In this document: positions 37,463 through 46,506 of the stretch, piece by piece | Layout: the number at the start of each line of letters is the position of its first letter | Numbering within the stretch: the stretch's first letter is position 1 | NCBI RefSeq assembly: GCF_900637395.1 | Contig: NZ_LR134372.1 | Span: 1,364,001 to 1,428,000 of the forward strand | Source: Campylobacter upsaliensis | GTDB taxonomy: Bacteria > Campylobacterota > Campylobacteria > Campylobacterales > Campylobacteraceae | Reading direction: 5' to 3' | Length of the DNA: 64,000 bases | Position numbers and translations under genes: made by a program | The notes under the pieces: model-generated | The model's database searches: none | The model's input: the letters and a program-made list of their open reading frames with translations, nothing else | What the model was told of the DNA's origin: nothing

Positions 37463-38008
37463 ATGCAAAAGATATTTTTAACATTTGTTTTATTATTGTT
37501 TTTTACAGCGTGTAGTAGCGAAGAAAAAGAAATGAAAGATTTCAACTCCACAACGGAAGCAAGTTTTACGCAAGGAGAAAGTTATAATTTTGATTTAAAT
37601 TTAAACGATAACACCTCCTTATTTATCCAAGTCAAAGAAGGAAAAATAAAATTTGACGCACAAAATAAAGCCACTCTTTTCGTCTTTTTCACAACTTGGT
37701 GTAAGCCTTGTATTGCTCAAGCACCGCATTTAAATAAGCTTAAAGAAAAATACCAAGACCAACTTCAAATCATAGGCATTTTGCTTGAGGACAAAAATCC
37801 TGAAGATTTAGCTATTTTCAGCGCACAAAATCATTTAAACTATCAAATTGCTAGTGGCGAAGGAAATTACCTTTTTGCTAAGGCTTTAGGGGGGATTAAT
37901 GGGATTCCTACGATGTTTTTATTTGCTAAAAATGGAGAATTATTAAAACATTATTTAGGCGTTGTGCCTGTGGAAATGCTTGAAATTGATATTTTAGAGG
38001 CAATATAA
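37463..38008 (+). CDS. TlpA/thioredoxin-like lipoprotein
   Basis: A 181-residue exported protein. Signal peptide with lipobox LFFTAC; Cys17 is the lipidation site. Thioredoxin active site WCKPC (Cys80, Cys83) and cis-Pro loop GGINGIPTMFLF. Likely a periplasmic thiol reductase. Stop and ftsY start share one base. Confidence 0.92.
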   Translation: MQKIFLTFVLLLFFTACSSEEKEMKDFNSTTEASFTQGESYNFDLNLNDNTSLFIQVKEGKIKFDAQNKATLFVFFTTWCKPCIAQAPHLNKLKEKYQDQLQIIGILLEDKNPEDLAIFSAQNHLNYQIASGEGNYLFAKALGGINGIPTMFLFAKNGELLKHYLGVVPVEMLEIDILEAI

Positions 38009-38874
38009 TGCTAAATTTTTTCAAAAAAAGCCTAGCAAAAACTTTAGAAAATATCACTAAAACAAAGGCGAATCACAAAATTTCTAAAGATTTATTAGAA
38101 GAAATTTTACTTGAGGCTGATGTGGCTTATGAGATCGTTGAAGAAATTATTTATTATTTACCACCCACAGATGAAGTTAAAAAGGCGGATTTAAAACGCG
38201 TTATGGGAGCATATTTTCTTTATGAAAAACCCGAATTTGATATGCAAAAACCTTTTGTAGAGCTTATTTTGGGAGTTAATGGAGCGGGTAAAACCACAAG
38301 CATAGCTAAACTTGCAAATTTATATAAAAAACAAGGTCAAAAGGTCATTTTAGGGGCTTGCGATACCTTCCGTGCGGGAGCTATTGAACAACTTCGTTTA
38401 TGGGCTGAGAAAATAGGCGTTCAAATCGTTCTTTCAAATCAAGGACACGACCCATCAGCCGTAGCTTTTGATACCATTTCAAAGGCTAAAGCAAGGGACT
38501 TTGATAGGGTGATTTTAGACACAGCAGGTAGATTACAAAATCAAAAAAATCTAGCCAACGAACTCGAAAAAATCGTAAGAATTTGTGAAAAAGCTATGAT
38601 AAACGCTCCTCATAGAAAAATTCTCGTGCTTGATGGCACACAAGGTAATGCGGGGATTTTACAAGCTAAAGCCTTTAATGAGCTTATTAGGCTTGATGGA
38701 GTGATTATCACTAAGCTTGATGGCACAGCAAAGGGAGGGGCGCTTTTTAGCATAGCTAGAGAGCTTGAATTGCCTATTTTTTATGTGGGTGTGGGAGAAA
38801 AAATGGACGATTTATATGAATTTGACGCAAATGCTTATTTAGACACGCTTTTAGAGCCTATGTTTGAAGCTTAA
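38008..38874 (+). CDS. ftsY: Signal recognition particle receptor
   Basis: A 288-residue SRP GTPase: G1 LGVNGAGKTTSIAKLA near 88-103, DTFRAGAIEQLR, DTAGRLQNQKNL, TKLDGTAKGG. It has only a short N domain and no acidic A domain, the compact form usual in Campylobacter. Targets membrane proteins to the translocon. Confidence 0.97.
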   Translation: MLNFFKKSLAKTLENITKTKANHKISKDLLEEILLEADVAYEIVEEIIYYLPPTDEVKKADLKRVMGAYFLYEKPEFDMQKPFVELILGVNGAGKTTSIAKLANLYKKQGQKVILGACDTFRAGAIEQLRLWAEKIGVQIVLSNQGHDPSAVAFDTISKAKARDFDRVILDTAGRLQNQKNLANELEKIVRICEKAMINAPHRKILVLDGTQGNAGILQAKAFNELIRLDGVIITKLDGTAKGGALFSIARELELPIFYVGVGEKMDDLYEFDANAYLDTLLEPMFEA

Positions 38875-38908
38875 AAATCCATAAAATAAAAATTTAAAAT
38901 TATTTTTG

Positions 38909-38914
38909 TATAAT
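38909..38914 (+). promoter_or_regulatory. Putative -10 box for the second chemoreceptor gene
   Basis: Perfect TATAAT after TTTTTG, 46 bp before the ATG at 38960; AAGGAG precedes the start. Confidence 0.65.
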
Positions 38915-38959
38915 GCAAAGTTTGATTGTGTGAATATTTTAAATAAGGAGCATTTATTT

Positions 38960-40936
38960 ATGAAGAGTGTAAAATTAAAGGTTGCGTTGATCGCAAATTT
39001 AATTGCGGTAGCGTGTTTAGTTATTTTAGGTGTAATTACATTTATGTTTGTAAAAGAAGCCTTATTTGAAGAAGTTTTAAAGGCTGAAACAAACTATGTA
39101 AAAACAGCTAAAAATTCTATGGAAACTTTTAAAACTAGAAATTCTTCTGCTCTTGAAAATTTAGCTAAAAGCATTTTAAAACGCCCCATAGAGCAATTAG
39201 ACAACCAAGAAGCTTTAATGCGTTACATTGGAAAAGATTTAAAAGACTTTAGAGATGCTGGGGGATTTTTAGCCGTTTATATCGCTCAACCAAACGGAGA
39301 GCTTGTTGTAAGTGATCCCGATTCTGATGCGAAAAAATTAGATTTTGGAATTTATGGAAAGGCTGATAATTACGATGCTAGAACGAGAGAATATTTTATA
39401 GAGGCAGTCAAAGCAAATAAAGCCTACACTACCGCATCTTACATTGATGTAACCACAAATTTGCCTTGCTTTACATATTCTATTCCGCTTTATAAAGACG
39501 ATAAATTTTTAGGTGTTTTAGCCTTTGATGTGCTTGTAACCGATTTGCAAACCGAATTTGAAAATTTACCGGGTAGAACTTTCGTGCTTGATAATGAAGA
39601 TAAAGTTTTTGTTTCCACCGATAAAACTCTTTTAGACCCAAATTATGACATTAAATTTTTTGCAGATATTGCGAAAAATAAAGCAGATTTTGAACCTTTT
39701 GAATATGTAACGAGGAATGGTCAGGAAAGATTTGGCATTTGTGTAAAAGTTTCCGATTTTTACACCGCTTGTGTTGGAGAATCCATAGATCAAATAAAAG
39801 CTCCAGTGTATAAAATAGCATTTATACAAATTGTAATTGTGATTTTTACAAGTATTGCCAGTGTGCTTTTCTTATATTTTATCGTATCAAAATATCTTTC
39901 TCCACTTATAACCATCCAATCCGGTCTCAACTCCTTCTTTGATTTCATCAATCATAAAACACAAGACATCTCTACCATTAGCATTAAAACAAGCGATGAA
40001 TTCGGTCAAATGGCAGCTGCTATTAACGAAAACATCAAAGCCACCAAAGAAGGCTTAGACCAAGATAAACAAGCTGTAAAAGAAAGTGTTACCACAGTAG
40101 GCATAGTCGAAAACGGAGATTTAACAGCAAGAATCACAGCTAATCCTAGAAACCCACAACTCATAGAACTTAAAAGCGTTCTTAATAATCTCCTTGATGT
40201 CTTACAAACTAAAGTGGGTAAAGATATGAATAAAATTCATTCTATCTTTGAAGAATTTAAAAGCCTAGACTTTAGACACAAAATAGAAAATGCAAGCGGT
40301 AGTGTAGAAGTAACCACTAATGCCTTAGGCGAAGAAATCATCAAAATGCTTAAACAAAGCTCTGATTTTGCAAATTCTTTAGCCAATGAAAGCTCCAAAC
40401 TTCAAAACGCTGTGCAAAACCTTACTACAAGTTCAAATTCTCAAGCTGCTTCTTTAGAAGAAACTGCTGCTGCTTTAGAAGAGATAACCTCCTCTATGCA
40501 AAATGTTTCTCAAAAAACAAGTGATGTTATCACTCAAAGTGAAGAGATTAAAAATGTTACAGGCATTATAGGTGATATAGCTGACCAAATCAATCTTCTA
40601 GCCCTTAATGCTGCCATAGAAGCAGCAAGAGCAGGAGAACACGGAAGAGGCTTTGCCGTCGTGGCTGATGAAGTAAGAAAACTAGCTGAAAGAACACAAA
40701 AGTCTTTAAGTGAGATAGAAGCAAATACTAACTTACTTGTCCAATCTATCAATGATATGGCAGAAAGCATTAAAGAACAAACTGCTGGTATCACACAGAT
40801 TAATGAAAGTGTGGCTCAAATAGATCAAACCACTAAGGATAATGTAGAAATTGCTAATGAAAGTGCTATCATCTCTAACACTGTTAGTGATATAGCTAAT
40901 AATATCCTTGAAGATGTGAAGAAGAAGAAGTTTTAG
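38960..40936 (+). CDS. Methyl-accepting chemotaxis protein, dCache type
   Basis: A 658-residue chemoreceptor. First membrane segment [20 protein letters not shown]; periplasmic dCache sensor with [20 protein letters not shown] and VLAFDV, resembling the amino-acid-binding dCache pattern but with Tyr where Trp is usual; second membrane segment near residues 290-315. The signalling half from [10 protein letters not shown] onward is identical in protein to that of the receptor at 7493. Start ATG 38960 with AAGGAG. The two receptors thus differ only in sensor and linker. Ligand not readable. Confidence 0.95.
   Translation: MKSVKLKVALIANLIAVACLVILGVITFMFVKEALFEEVLKAETNYVKTAKNSMETFKTRNSSALENLAKSILKRPIEQLDNQEALMRYIGKDLKDFRDAGGFLAVYIAQPNGELVVSDPDSDAKKLDFGIYGKADNYDARTREYFIEAVKANKAYTTASYIDVTTNLPCFTYSIPLYKDDKFLGVLAFDVLVTDLQTEFENLPGRTFVLDNEDKVFVSTDKTLLDPNYDIKFFADIAKNKADFEPFEYVTRNGQERFGICVKVSDFYTACVGESIDQIKAPVYKIAFIQIVIVIFTSIASVLFLYFIVSKYLSPLITIQSGLNSFFDFINHKTQDISTISIKTSDEFGQMAAAINENIKATKEGLDQDKQAVKESVTTVGIVENGDLTARITANPRNPQLIELKSVLNNLLDVLQTKVGKDMNKIHSIFEEFKSLDFRHKIENASGSVEVTTNALGEEIIKMLKQSSDFANSLANESSKLQNAVQNLTTSSNSQAASLEETAAALEEITSSMQNVSQKTSDVITQSEEIKNVTGIIGDIADQINLLALNAAIEAARAGEHGRGFAVVADEVRKLAERTQKSLSEIEANTNLLVQSINDMAESIKEQTAGITQINESVAQIDQTTKDNVEIANESAIISNTVSDIANNILEDVKKKKF
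40025..40936 (+). repeat. 912-bp direct repeat, copy 2
   Basis: Partner of 8717-9628, constant offset, four silent differences. Both copies end exactly at the stop codon. Confidence 0.95.
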
Positions 40937-40952
40937 AAGCTTTAACTCTTAT

Positions 40953-40992
40953 AGGGTAATCCCCATTTCAGGGATTACCCTTTCATTTTTTT
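40953..40992 (+). terminator. Rho-independent terminator after the second chemoreceptor
   Basis: AGGGTAATCCC (40953-40963) pairs with GGGATTACCCT (40971-40981), followed by TTCATTTTTTT. Confidence 0.92.
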
Positions 40993-40994
40993 GA

Positions 40995-41000
40995 TACAAT
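40995..41000 (+). promoter_or_regulatory. Putative -10 box for the phase-variable gene at 41032
   Basis: TACAAT in TTTGATACAATGG, 31 bp before the ATG; AAAGGAA is the ribosome site. Same TTTGATACAAT sequence as the -10 of the second ACP at 4788. Confidence 0.55.
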
Positions 41001-41031
41001 GGCGTTTTTAATTTAGACAAAAGGAACACTA

Positions 41032-42808
41032 ATGATCACCAATCCAAACTCAGCCATACAAAGAATCAAAAATCATCTTTCTTATAAACTTGGTCAAGAA
41101 TTAATCAAATATAACACGGGGGGGGGGGGGGGGTATAATATCCTTACTCTTTAAACTCTACCATATCAAAAAAACTCATCATAAACTCACTCAATTTAGA
41201 AAAACACTTGAGCTTGCAAGAGCAGATCTAGCCTATCCTCCCCTTAGACAATGTTTTGATTTTAATGAAGCTTTATGGGTAAAAACACATTTAAGCTATC
41301 GTTTAGGAAAAATTCTATTAAGCAAGGCATCCTATTTTAATCTTTATGGCAAAATCAAACAAGCTAAAAAAGAATTTAAAGCCTTAAAAGAAAGTAGGGT
41401 TTATAGGCTCAAAGATAAACTGAAATTTAAAAATGAAGAAGATTTTGATTTTTTTATTAAAAACTATGCTTTGATAGAAAATTTACTTACACATTATGAG
41501 GCTTTAAATGAAGTCATTGTGTTAAATAAGGCTTTTGTATTAGAGCATTTTGATGAAGTTTCTTTATGGTTAAATTCTAAAAAATTTAAAGAAAAATATG
41601 AAGATATTAATCACCCTTATCCTCCTTTATTAAACCCTGACAAGCTTAATGATGAAAATTATATTTTAAATTATGAGAAAATTCCTGCTGAAAAAGCTTG
41701 GGAGATGAACTTGCCTTTGCCTAGGAGGTATGAGTTTGTGTTGATGTTTAATTCTTGTAGTGGAAGTGAAGCTATGCATCATTTTTTTCGTTTGTGTGGA
41801 TTAAAAGTTGGTGTTTGGGGAATAAGTGGTAAAAGCACCTTTATTGTAAATTACAATAATTCTTTATCTAAAGAGAAAAACTTAGTAACATTATGTCCAA
41901 ATTCAGATAAATACTATGAGAAAAATTGTTATCTCATTGATGGAGAGTATAAAATTTTATTTGCTTTAAGAGATCCTATCTCCCGCATTAAAACTTGTTT
42001 AAATCATATTCACAATCGCCTTACAAATGAAAATATTAATATGAATATGAGGCAAATTACGGCTTTTGATACAAATTTTCAGTTCCCTCAAATAATTTAT
42101 AATTTTCAAAAAACTTGTCAGGATTATAAACCTGATATAAATGCACTATATTCACTTATAGAGGGAGAATATATGAAAAAATTTATATTTAATTTAGATG
42201 CTAGGTTAAAAATATTAAAGCAGAATAAACAAATTGCATTAAATTTTGATACAGATTTATCATATCAAAACGCATTTGAAACTTATCATATACTTTCAAA
42301 AAGACTTAATTTTACACCTTGTAATGAAAAATATCGTTTTATTTTTGAGAAAAAAGTTAATTTTTATGCAGGTCTTAATCATTTGCCGGTAAAAATATTG
42401 TTTGACACATTTGATGTGTGGATTAGCATCCCATATTTTCATAGCGAACTGGAAAATTATATCAACATTACTCCATACATATTTAATTCAAATTTTATTT
42501 TAGATAATGTTTTTGTTTTAATGGAAAAAGATAAAGAACATTATTTTCTAAAAAATAAAAACTTAAAAAATATAAAATTATTTATTGCACGATACATCCA
42601 AGAGTTAAAAAAATATATTGATGGCGTTAAAAAAGATTTAATTTGCGAAAAAGATATTTTAAATTTTTTAAAACACAACAATGTTTTATCGTTAAAATTA
42701 AATAAAATCATTGAAAAAGATCTTCAAGAAATCAAAACTCATCGTCCCGACATCGTAGCTTCGTGGAAGTATTATAAGGAGTTCGAAAAAATTTGCGAAA
42801 ATTTATAA
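41032..42808 (+). CDS. Sulfotransferase-like protein with HLSYKLGQ repeats, phase-variable, OFF
   Basis: ATG 41032 reads IKNHLSYKLGQELIKYNT into a G16 tract (41118-41133) and stops at TAA seven codons past it. The next frame is open through the tract exit (IISLLFKLYHIKKTHHKL) to 42808, so G15 (or G18) would give about 591 residues. A second repeat THLSYRLGKILLSKAS follows the tract. The C-terminal region has a sulfotransferase-like layout: FVLMFNSCSGSEAMHHFF as a possible 5'-phosphosulfate loop and ILFALRDPISRIKTCLNHIH as the RDPxxR nucleotide motif. No signal peptide. Own promoter; 70 bp before the DcuC-like gene. As sequenced it is OFF; a late internal start would remove the repeats. Function inferred only. 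Confidence 0.72.
41118..41133 (+). repeat. G16 homopolymer after an HLSYKLGQ unit
   Basis: Sixteen G preceded by AACAC, 29 codons into the gene. G15 restores the frame to 42808. Confidence 0.95.
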
Positions 42809-42878
42809 TAGCTTTTAAGCTTTATAAAATTTAATTTTTGTCAAAATGATGCTAAATTTTTCAAAAAAAAGGATTCAT

Positions 42879-44336
42879 ATGGCTATCGTTTCGACCCTCT
42901 TTGCCGTGGTGGTTGTGGCGTATTATATCCTCAAAAAGTATAATCCCATTTTCACCTTTTTATTTTCAGGTATGATTATTTTAATATTTGCATTTTATTA
43001 TTTTGGCACACCTATACCAAAAGCTCCTTCTAGAGAAAGTGCAAGTTTTTTAGATGTTATTCTCGATAGCTTTGCCTTTATCACAGCGACTTTTAAGACT
43101 CAACTTGCTGGAGTGGGGCTTATTATTATGAGTGTGGCGGGTTTTGCAGCCTATATGAAGCACATTAATGCTTCTGCAAAACTTGCTTTTTTGGCTAATA
43201 AGCCGCTTGGCAAGATTAAAAACAAATATTTAATCCTAAGTGGCACTTTCATCGTAGGTATGGCTCTTAAAATCGTCATCTCAAGCTATGCTGGACTTTT
43301 ACTTTTGCTTTTAGCTTGTATTTATCCTGTATTAATCGCACTTAAGATTCGTCCTATTACTGCCGTTTGTGTGCTATCCTTAATCGCTCTTGATTATGGT
43401 CCAAAAGATGGAAATTCCATTAATATGGCAGATATGGTCGGTCAAAAAGACAATGTCGTAGGACTTTTCTTAAATTATCAACTTTGGGTCGTTTTAGCTT
43501 ATGTAGCTGTGATTGCTGTTTTAATTCCTTTTTATTTTGCTTGGGTGGATAAAAGAGATAGAGCTAAAGGTGTGCTTTGCGATGAGGTCGAAGCTCCTGA
43601 AATCATCGATCCAAAATGCCCTACCCTCTACATACTCTTTCCTTGGTTGCCTGTGGTATTTTTGTTTTCGGCATATTTTTTAGGGATCAAGCTTGATGTG
43701 GTAACGGCGAATTTTGTAAGCATTGCTTTGGTTTTCATTGTGGAATTTGCAAGACATAGGGACGCTAGAAAACTTGGTGAAGATATGGTTGTCATCTTAA
43801 AGGCTATGGCAGAAATTTTTGTCAGTGTGGTGAGCATTATCATTGCAGCAGGCGTTTTTGCGGAGGGTATTAAGGCACTTGGTGGAGTAGGAATTTTAGC
43901 TGATGCAATGAGCGCTCTAGGTCAAGAGGGTGAATTTGCTAGTCTTGCTGTGCTAGTGAGTATTGCGGTATTAAGTTTCTTGGTTTATGGCTTTGCTATG
44001 ATTATGGGAAGTGGAATTGCTGCTTTTAATGCTTTTGGAAGATTGGCACCTGATATTGCTACAAGGCTTGGAGTGGCACCTATTACTTTAGTTTTACCGA
44101 TTGAAATTGCCTCTTGTTTAGGGCGTGCTGCTTCGCCTATTGCTGGGGGGATTATCGCTTTAGCTGGTTTTGCTAAGGTTTCGCCTATGGATATTATTAA
44201 ACGCACTGCACCACTTTTATTGATTGCTATGTTTGTTAATATCCTCGTATCATTTTACTTGGCTAAGGTTGAACCACAAATTCAGCCTCAAGAAATGACA
44301 AAAATAGAAAAGCAGCTTACTTCTATCAAATTATGA
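42879..44336 (+). CDS. DcuC-family C4-dicarboxylate transporter
   Basis: A 485-residue membrane protein with about twelve hydrophobic segments. Family-like stretches: GFAAYMKHINASAKLAFLAN, LIALDYGPKDGNSINMADMV, GSGIAAFNAFGRLAPDIATR, EIASCLGRAASPIAGGIIAL. The start is ATG 42879, preceded by AAAAAAGGATTC; an in-frame ATG at 42846 has no ribosome site. DcuC-type carriers move succinate/fumarate/aspartate-type acids, but distant members carry other anions. Ends in its own terminator. Confidence 0.85.
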   Translation: MAIVSTLFAVVVVAYYILKKYNPIFTFLFSGMIILIFAFYYFGTPIPKAPSRESASFLDVILDSFAFITATFKTQLAGVGLIIMSVAGFAAYMKHINASAKLAFLANKPLGKIKNKYLILSGTFIVGMALKIVISSYAGLLLLLLACIYPVLIALKIRPITAVCVLSLIALDYGPKDGNSINMADMVGQKDNVVGLFLNYQLWVVLAYVAVIAVLIPFYFAWVDKRDRAKGVLCDEVEAPEIIDPKCPTLYILFPWLPVVFLFSAYFLGIKLDVVTANFVSIALVFIVEFARHRDARKLGEDMVVILKAMAEIFVSVVSIIIAAGVFAEGIKALGGVGILADAMSALGQEGEFASLAVLVSIAVLSFLVYGFAMIMGSGIAAFNAFGRLAPDIATRLGVAPITLVLPIEIASCLGRAASPIAGGIIALAGFAKVSPMDIIKRTAPLLLIAMFVNILVSFYLAKVEPQIQPQEMTKIEKQLTSIKL

Positions 44337-44351
44337 TAGGTTGCTAATTCT

Positions 44352-44380
44352 ACGGAAGCTTGATTCAAGCTTCCGTATTT
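44352..44380 (+). terminator. Rho-independent terminator after the DcuC-like gene
   Basis: ACGGAAGCTTGA (44352-44363) and TCAAGCTTCCGT (44365-44376) are perfect inverted repeats around one base, followed by ATTTTAT. Confidence 0.85.
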
Positions 44381-44412
44381 TATAGCCATATTTATTATTT
44401 CAAGGAGTTTTA

Positions 44413-45921
44413 ATGGAACAAAAACGATTTTCTTTTCTTAATTTTGTTGAAAAGCTGGGCAATGCTCTTCCGCATCCAGCTATGATTTTTATTTATTTAA
44501 CCATTATATTGATGGTAAGTTCAGCTTTAGCGTCTTATTTTAATTTAAGCGTAAGTTTTGGGGATAGAAATATACAAATTGTGAATTTGCTAAGTATGGA
44601 ATCCTTTGTAAAATTCACTAATACTTTCGTGGAAAATTACGCTAAATTTCCGCCCCTTGGTGTTGTCCTTGTAGCGATGATAGGCATTAGTATAGCTGAG
44701 CATTCTGGTTATCTTAAGAGTATTTTAAAGGCTTTAGTTCTAAGTGCGCCTAAGGCTTTAGTGAGCTTTTTTGTCGTTTTGGCTGGGATTTTATCAAATT
44801 TAGCTTCGGACATAGGCTATGTGGTGCTAACCCCGCTTGCAGCTATGCTTTTTTATTCCATAGGACGCCATCCTTTAGCTGGTTTAGCAGCAGCTTTTGC
44901 TGGGGTTTCTGGTGGGTATAGCGCTAATTTACTCATTTCGACTGCGGACCCTTTATTAGCAGGTATTACGCAAAGTGCCGCACAAATCATAAATCCAAAT
45001 TATGTCGTGGGACCTGAAGTAAATTATTATTTTATGTTTGTTTCCACCTTTTTAATTGCTATTGTTGGAGCGTTGATTACTGACAAGATTATTGAGCCAC
45101 GGCTTGGCACATATCAAGAAGATTCGCAAGTTGAGGCTGTTGAAGATATGAATGCGAGAGAAAAAAGAGCTATGATTCTCGCTTCTTTGGGCGCCTTACT
45201 TTATGTAGCGGTAGTTTTGGTAATGATTTTACCTCAAGATAGCCTTTTTAGAAATGCGGAAACAGGTTCTTTTATAAAATCACCTTTCATTGTTGGAATT
45301 ATATTTTTTGTCTTTTTCCTTCTTGCTATACCGGGTGTAATTTATGGTTTTTTAAGTGGAAGTTTTAAGACAAGCACTGATGTGGTTAATGCTATGAGTG
45401 AGGGAATGAAAACTATGGCGATGTACTTAGTTATCATTTTTTTCGCCGCACAATTTATCTCTCTTTTCGCACAGAGCAATATTGGTCAATATACTGCCAT
45501 TAAAGGGGCTATTTTTCTTAAAAATTTGGATTTAAATTCAGGTTTATTAATACTTTTATTCATAGCTATTTGTGCTTTTATTAATCTTTTTGTTGCTTCT
45601 GCTTCAGCACAATGGGCTTTAATCTCGCCTGTTTTCGTGCCTATGTTTATGTTACTTGGCTATGCTCCTGAGCTTGTTCAAGCGGCTTATCGTATTGGCG
45701 ATTCTACGACAAATATTATTACGCCTTTACTTAGTTATATGCCTATTATTCTTAGCTTTGCTATGAAATATCAAAAAAATGTTGGTATGGGAACGATGAT
45801 AAGCCTTATGTTACCTTATTCTGTGGCGTTTTTCGTGTCGTGGTCGGCTTTACTTTATGCGTGGGTTTTCATCTTTAATTTACCTTTAGGTCCTGGGGTG
45901 GAAAACTTTATCTCGCAATGA
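44413..45921 (+). CDS. AbgT-family transporter
   Basis: A 502-residue membrane protein of the AbgT family (p-aminobenzoyl-glutamate uptake or sulfonamide efflux). Marks: NFVEKLGNALPHPAMIFIYL at the start, GYSANLLISTADPLLAGITQ, SASAQWALISPVFVPMFMLL, YRIGDSTTNIITPLLSYMP. RBS CAAGGAG before ATG 44413. No partner amidohydrolase (abgA/abgB) lies next to it. Substrate unknown. Confidence 0.88.
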   Translation: MEQKRFSFLNFVEKLGNALPHPAMIFIYLTIILMVSSALASYFNLSVSFGDRNIQIVNLLSMESFVKFTNTFVENYAKFPPLGVVLVAMIGISIAEHSGYLKSILKALVLSAPKALVSFFVVLAGILSNLASDIGYVVLTPLAAMLFYSIGRHPLAGLAAAFAGVSGGYSANLLISTADPLLAGITQSAAQIINPNYVVGPEVNYYFMFVSTFLIAIVGALITDKIIEPRLGTYQEDSQVEAVEDMNAREKRAMILASLGALLYVAVVLVMILPQDSLFRNAETGSFIKSPFIVGIIFFVFFLLAIPGVIYGFLSGSFKTSTDVVNAMSEGMKTMAMYLVIIFFAAQFISLFAQSNIGQYTAIKGAIFLKNLDLNSGLLILLFIAICAFINLFVASASAQWALISPVFVPMFMLLGYAPELVQAAYRIGDSTTNIITPLLSYMPIILSFAMKYQKNVGMGTMISLMLPYSVAFFVSWSALLYAWVFIFNLPLGPGVENFISQ

Positions 45922-45930
45922 AAGATTTAA

Positions 45931-46003
45931 AATGAGAGCTTATGATGAAAATCATTATAAATCATACATTTTTGTGTATGATTTATATTTATAAGTTCTC
46001 ATA
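45931..46003. other. Long nested hairpin after the AbgT gene
   Basis: Inner perfect stem ATAAATCATACA (45957-45968) with TGTATGATTTAT (45975-45986), flanked by an outer stem GAGAGCTTAT near 45934 with ATAAGTTCTC near 45990 (one G-T type mismatch). It could be the abgT terminator or a structured spacer; the T run is weak. The rest of 45922-46055 holds nothing else recognised. Confidence 0.5.
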
Positions 46004-46055
46004 TTTGACAAGCTTTAATTAGTCTATTGTTTGTATTATTTTATTAACATCGGTT

Positions 46056-46493
46056 ATGAAAATCTATCTTTGTCAAACAGACACAACGGCTGGTTTTTTA
46101 AGTAAAGATAAAGCTTTATTAAACAAGCTTAAAAATCGCTCATTAAACACACCTTGTCTTATTACTACGGCTGATTTTTCCACACTTTTAAGCTTTACAA
46201 GAGTGCCAAAACGCTTTAAAAATTTAGTAAGAAAAGCACAAAAAACGACCTTTATTTACCCCAATCAAAAAGCTTTAAGAATTGTAAAAAATGGCAAACA
46301 CGCAAAATTTTTACAAAAACACGATTGGCTTTATTCAAGCTCGGCAAATAAACACAAAAAGCCTTTTAAGCTTAGTTACGCCCTTTTTTTAGCTAAAAAA
46401 CACAAAATTAAAATAATAGATAAAAATTTACACGAAGCAAGTGCTTCTCAAATTTTTAAACTTTCTCGCTCTAAAATGCGTAAAATGCGTTAA
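46056..46493 (+). CDS. Short Sua5/YciO/YrdC-family protein
   Basis: A 145-residue protein with YrdC-fold marks: MKIYLCQTDTTAGFLSKDKA at the start, PCLITTADFSTLL, and DWLYSSSANKHKKPF (usual SSANxSG). Shorter than TsaC (about 180+) and very Lys-rich. It may be the minimal Campylobacter threonylcarbamoyl-AMP synthase or a paralogue. Its 3' end overlaps no supported start of the CDF gene. Confidence 0.75.
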   Translation: MKIYLCQTDTTAGFLSKDKALLNKLKNRSLNTPCLITTADFSTLLSFTRVPKRFKNLVRKAQKTTFIYPNQKALRIVKNGKHAKFLQKHDWLYSSSANKHKKPFKLSYALFLAKKHKIKIIDKNLHEASASQIFKLSRSKMRKMR

Positions 46494-46506
46494 AATTTAT
46501 CAAAAA

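Noticed and set aside
41471-42808. Independent 445-residue gene starting at 41471
   Set aside because: The same frame is open back to the G16 tract at 41133 with repeat-bearing sequence; no ribosome site at 41471.
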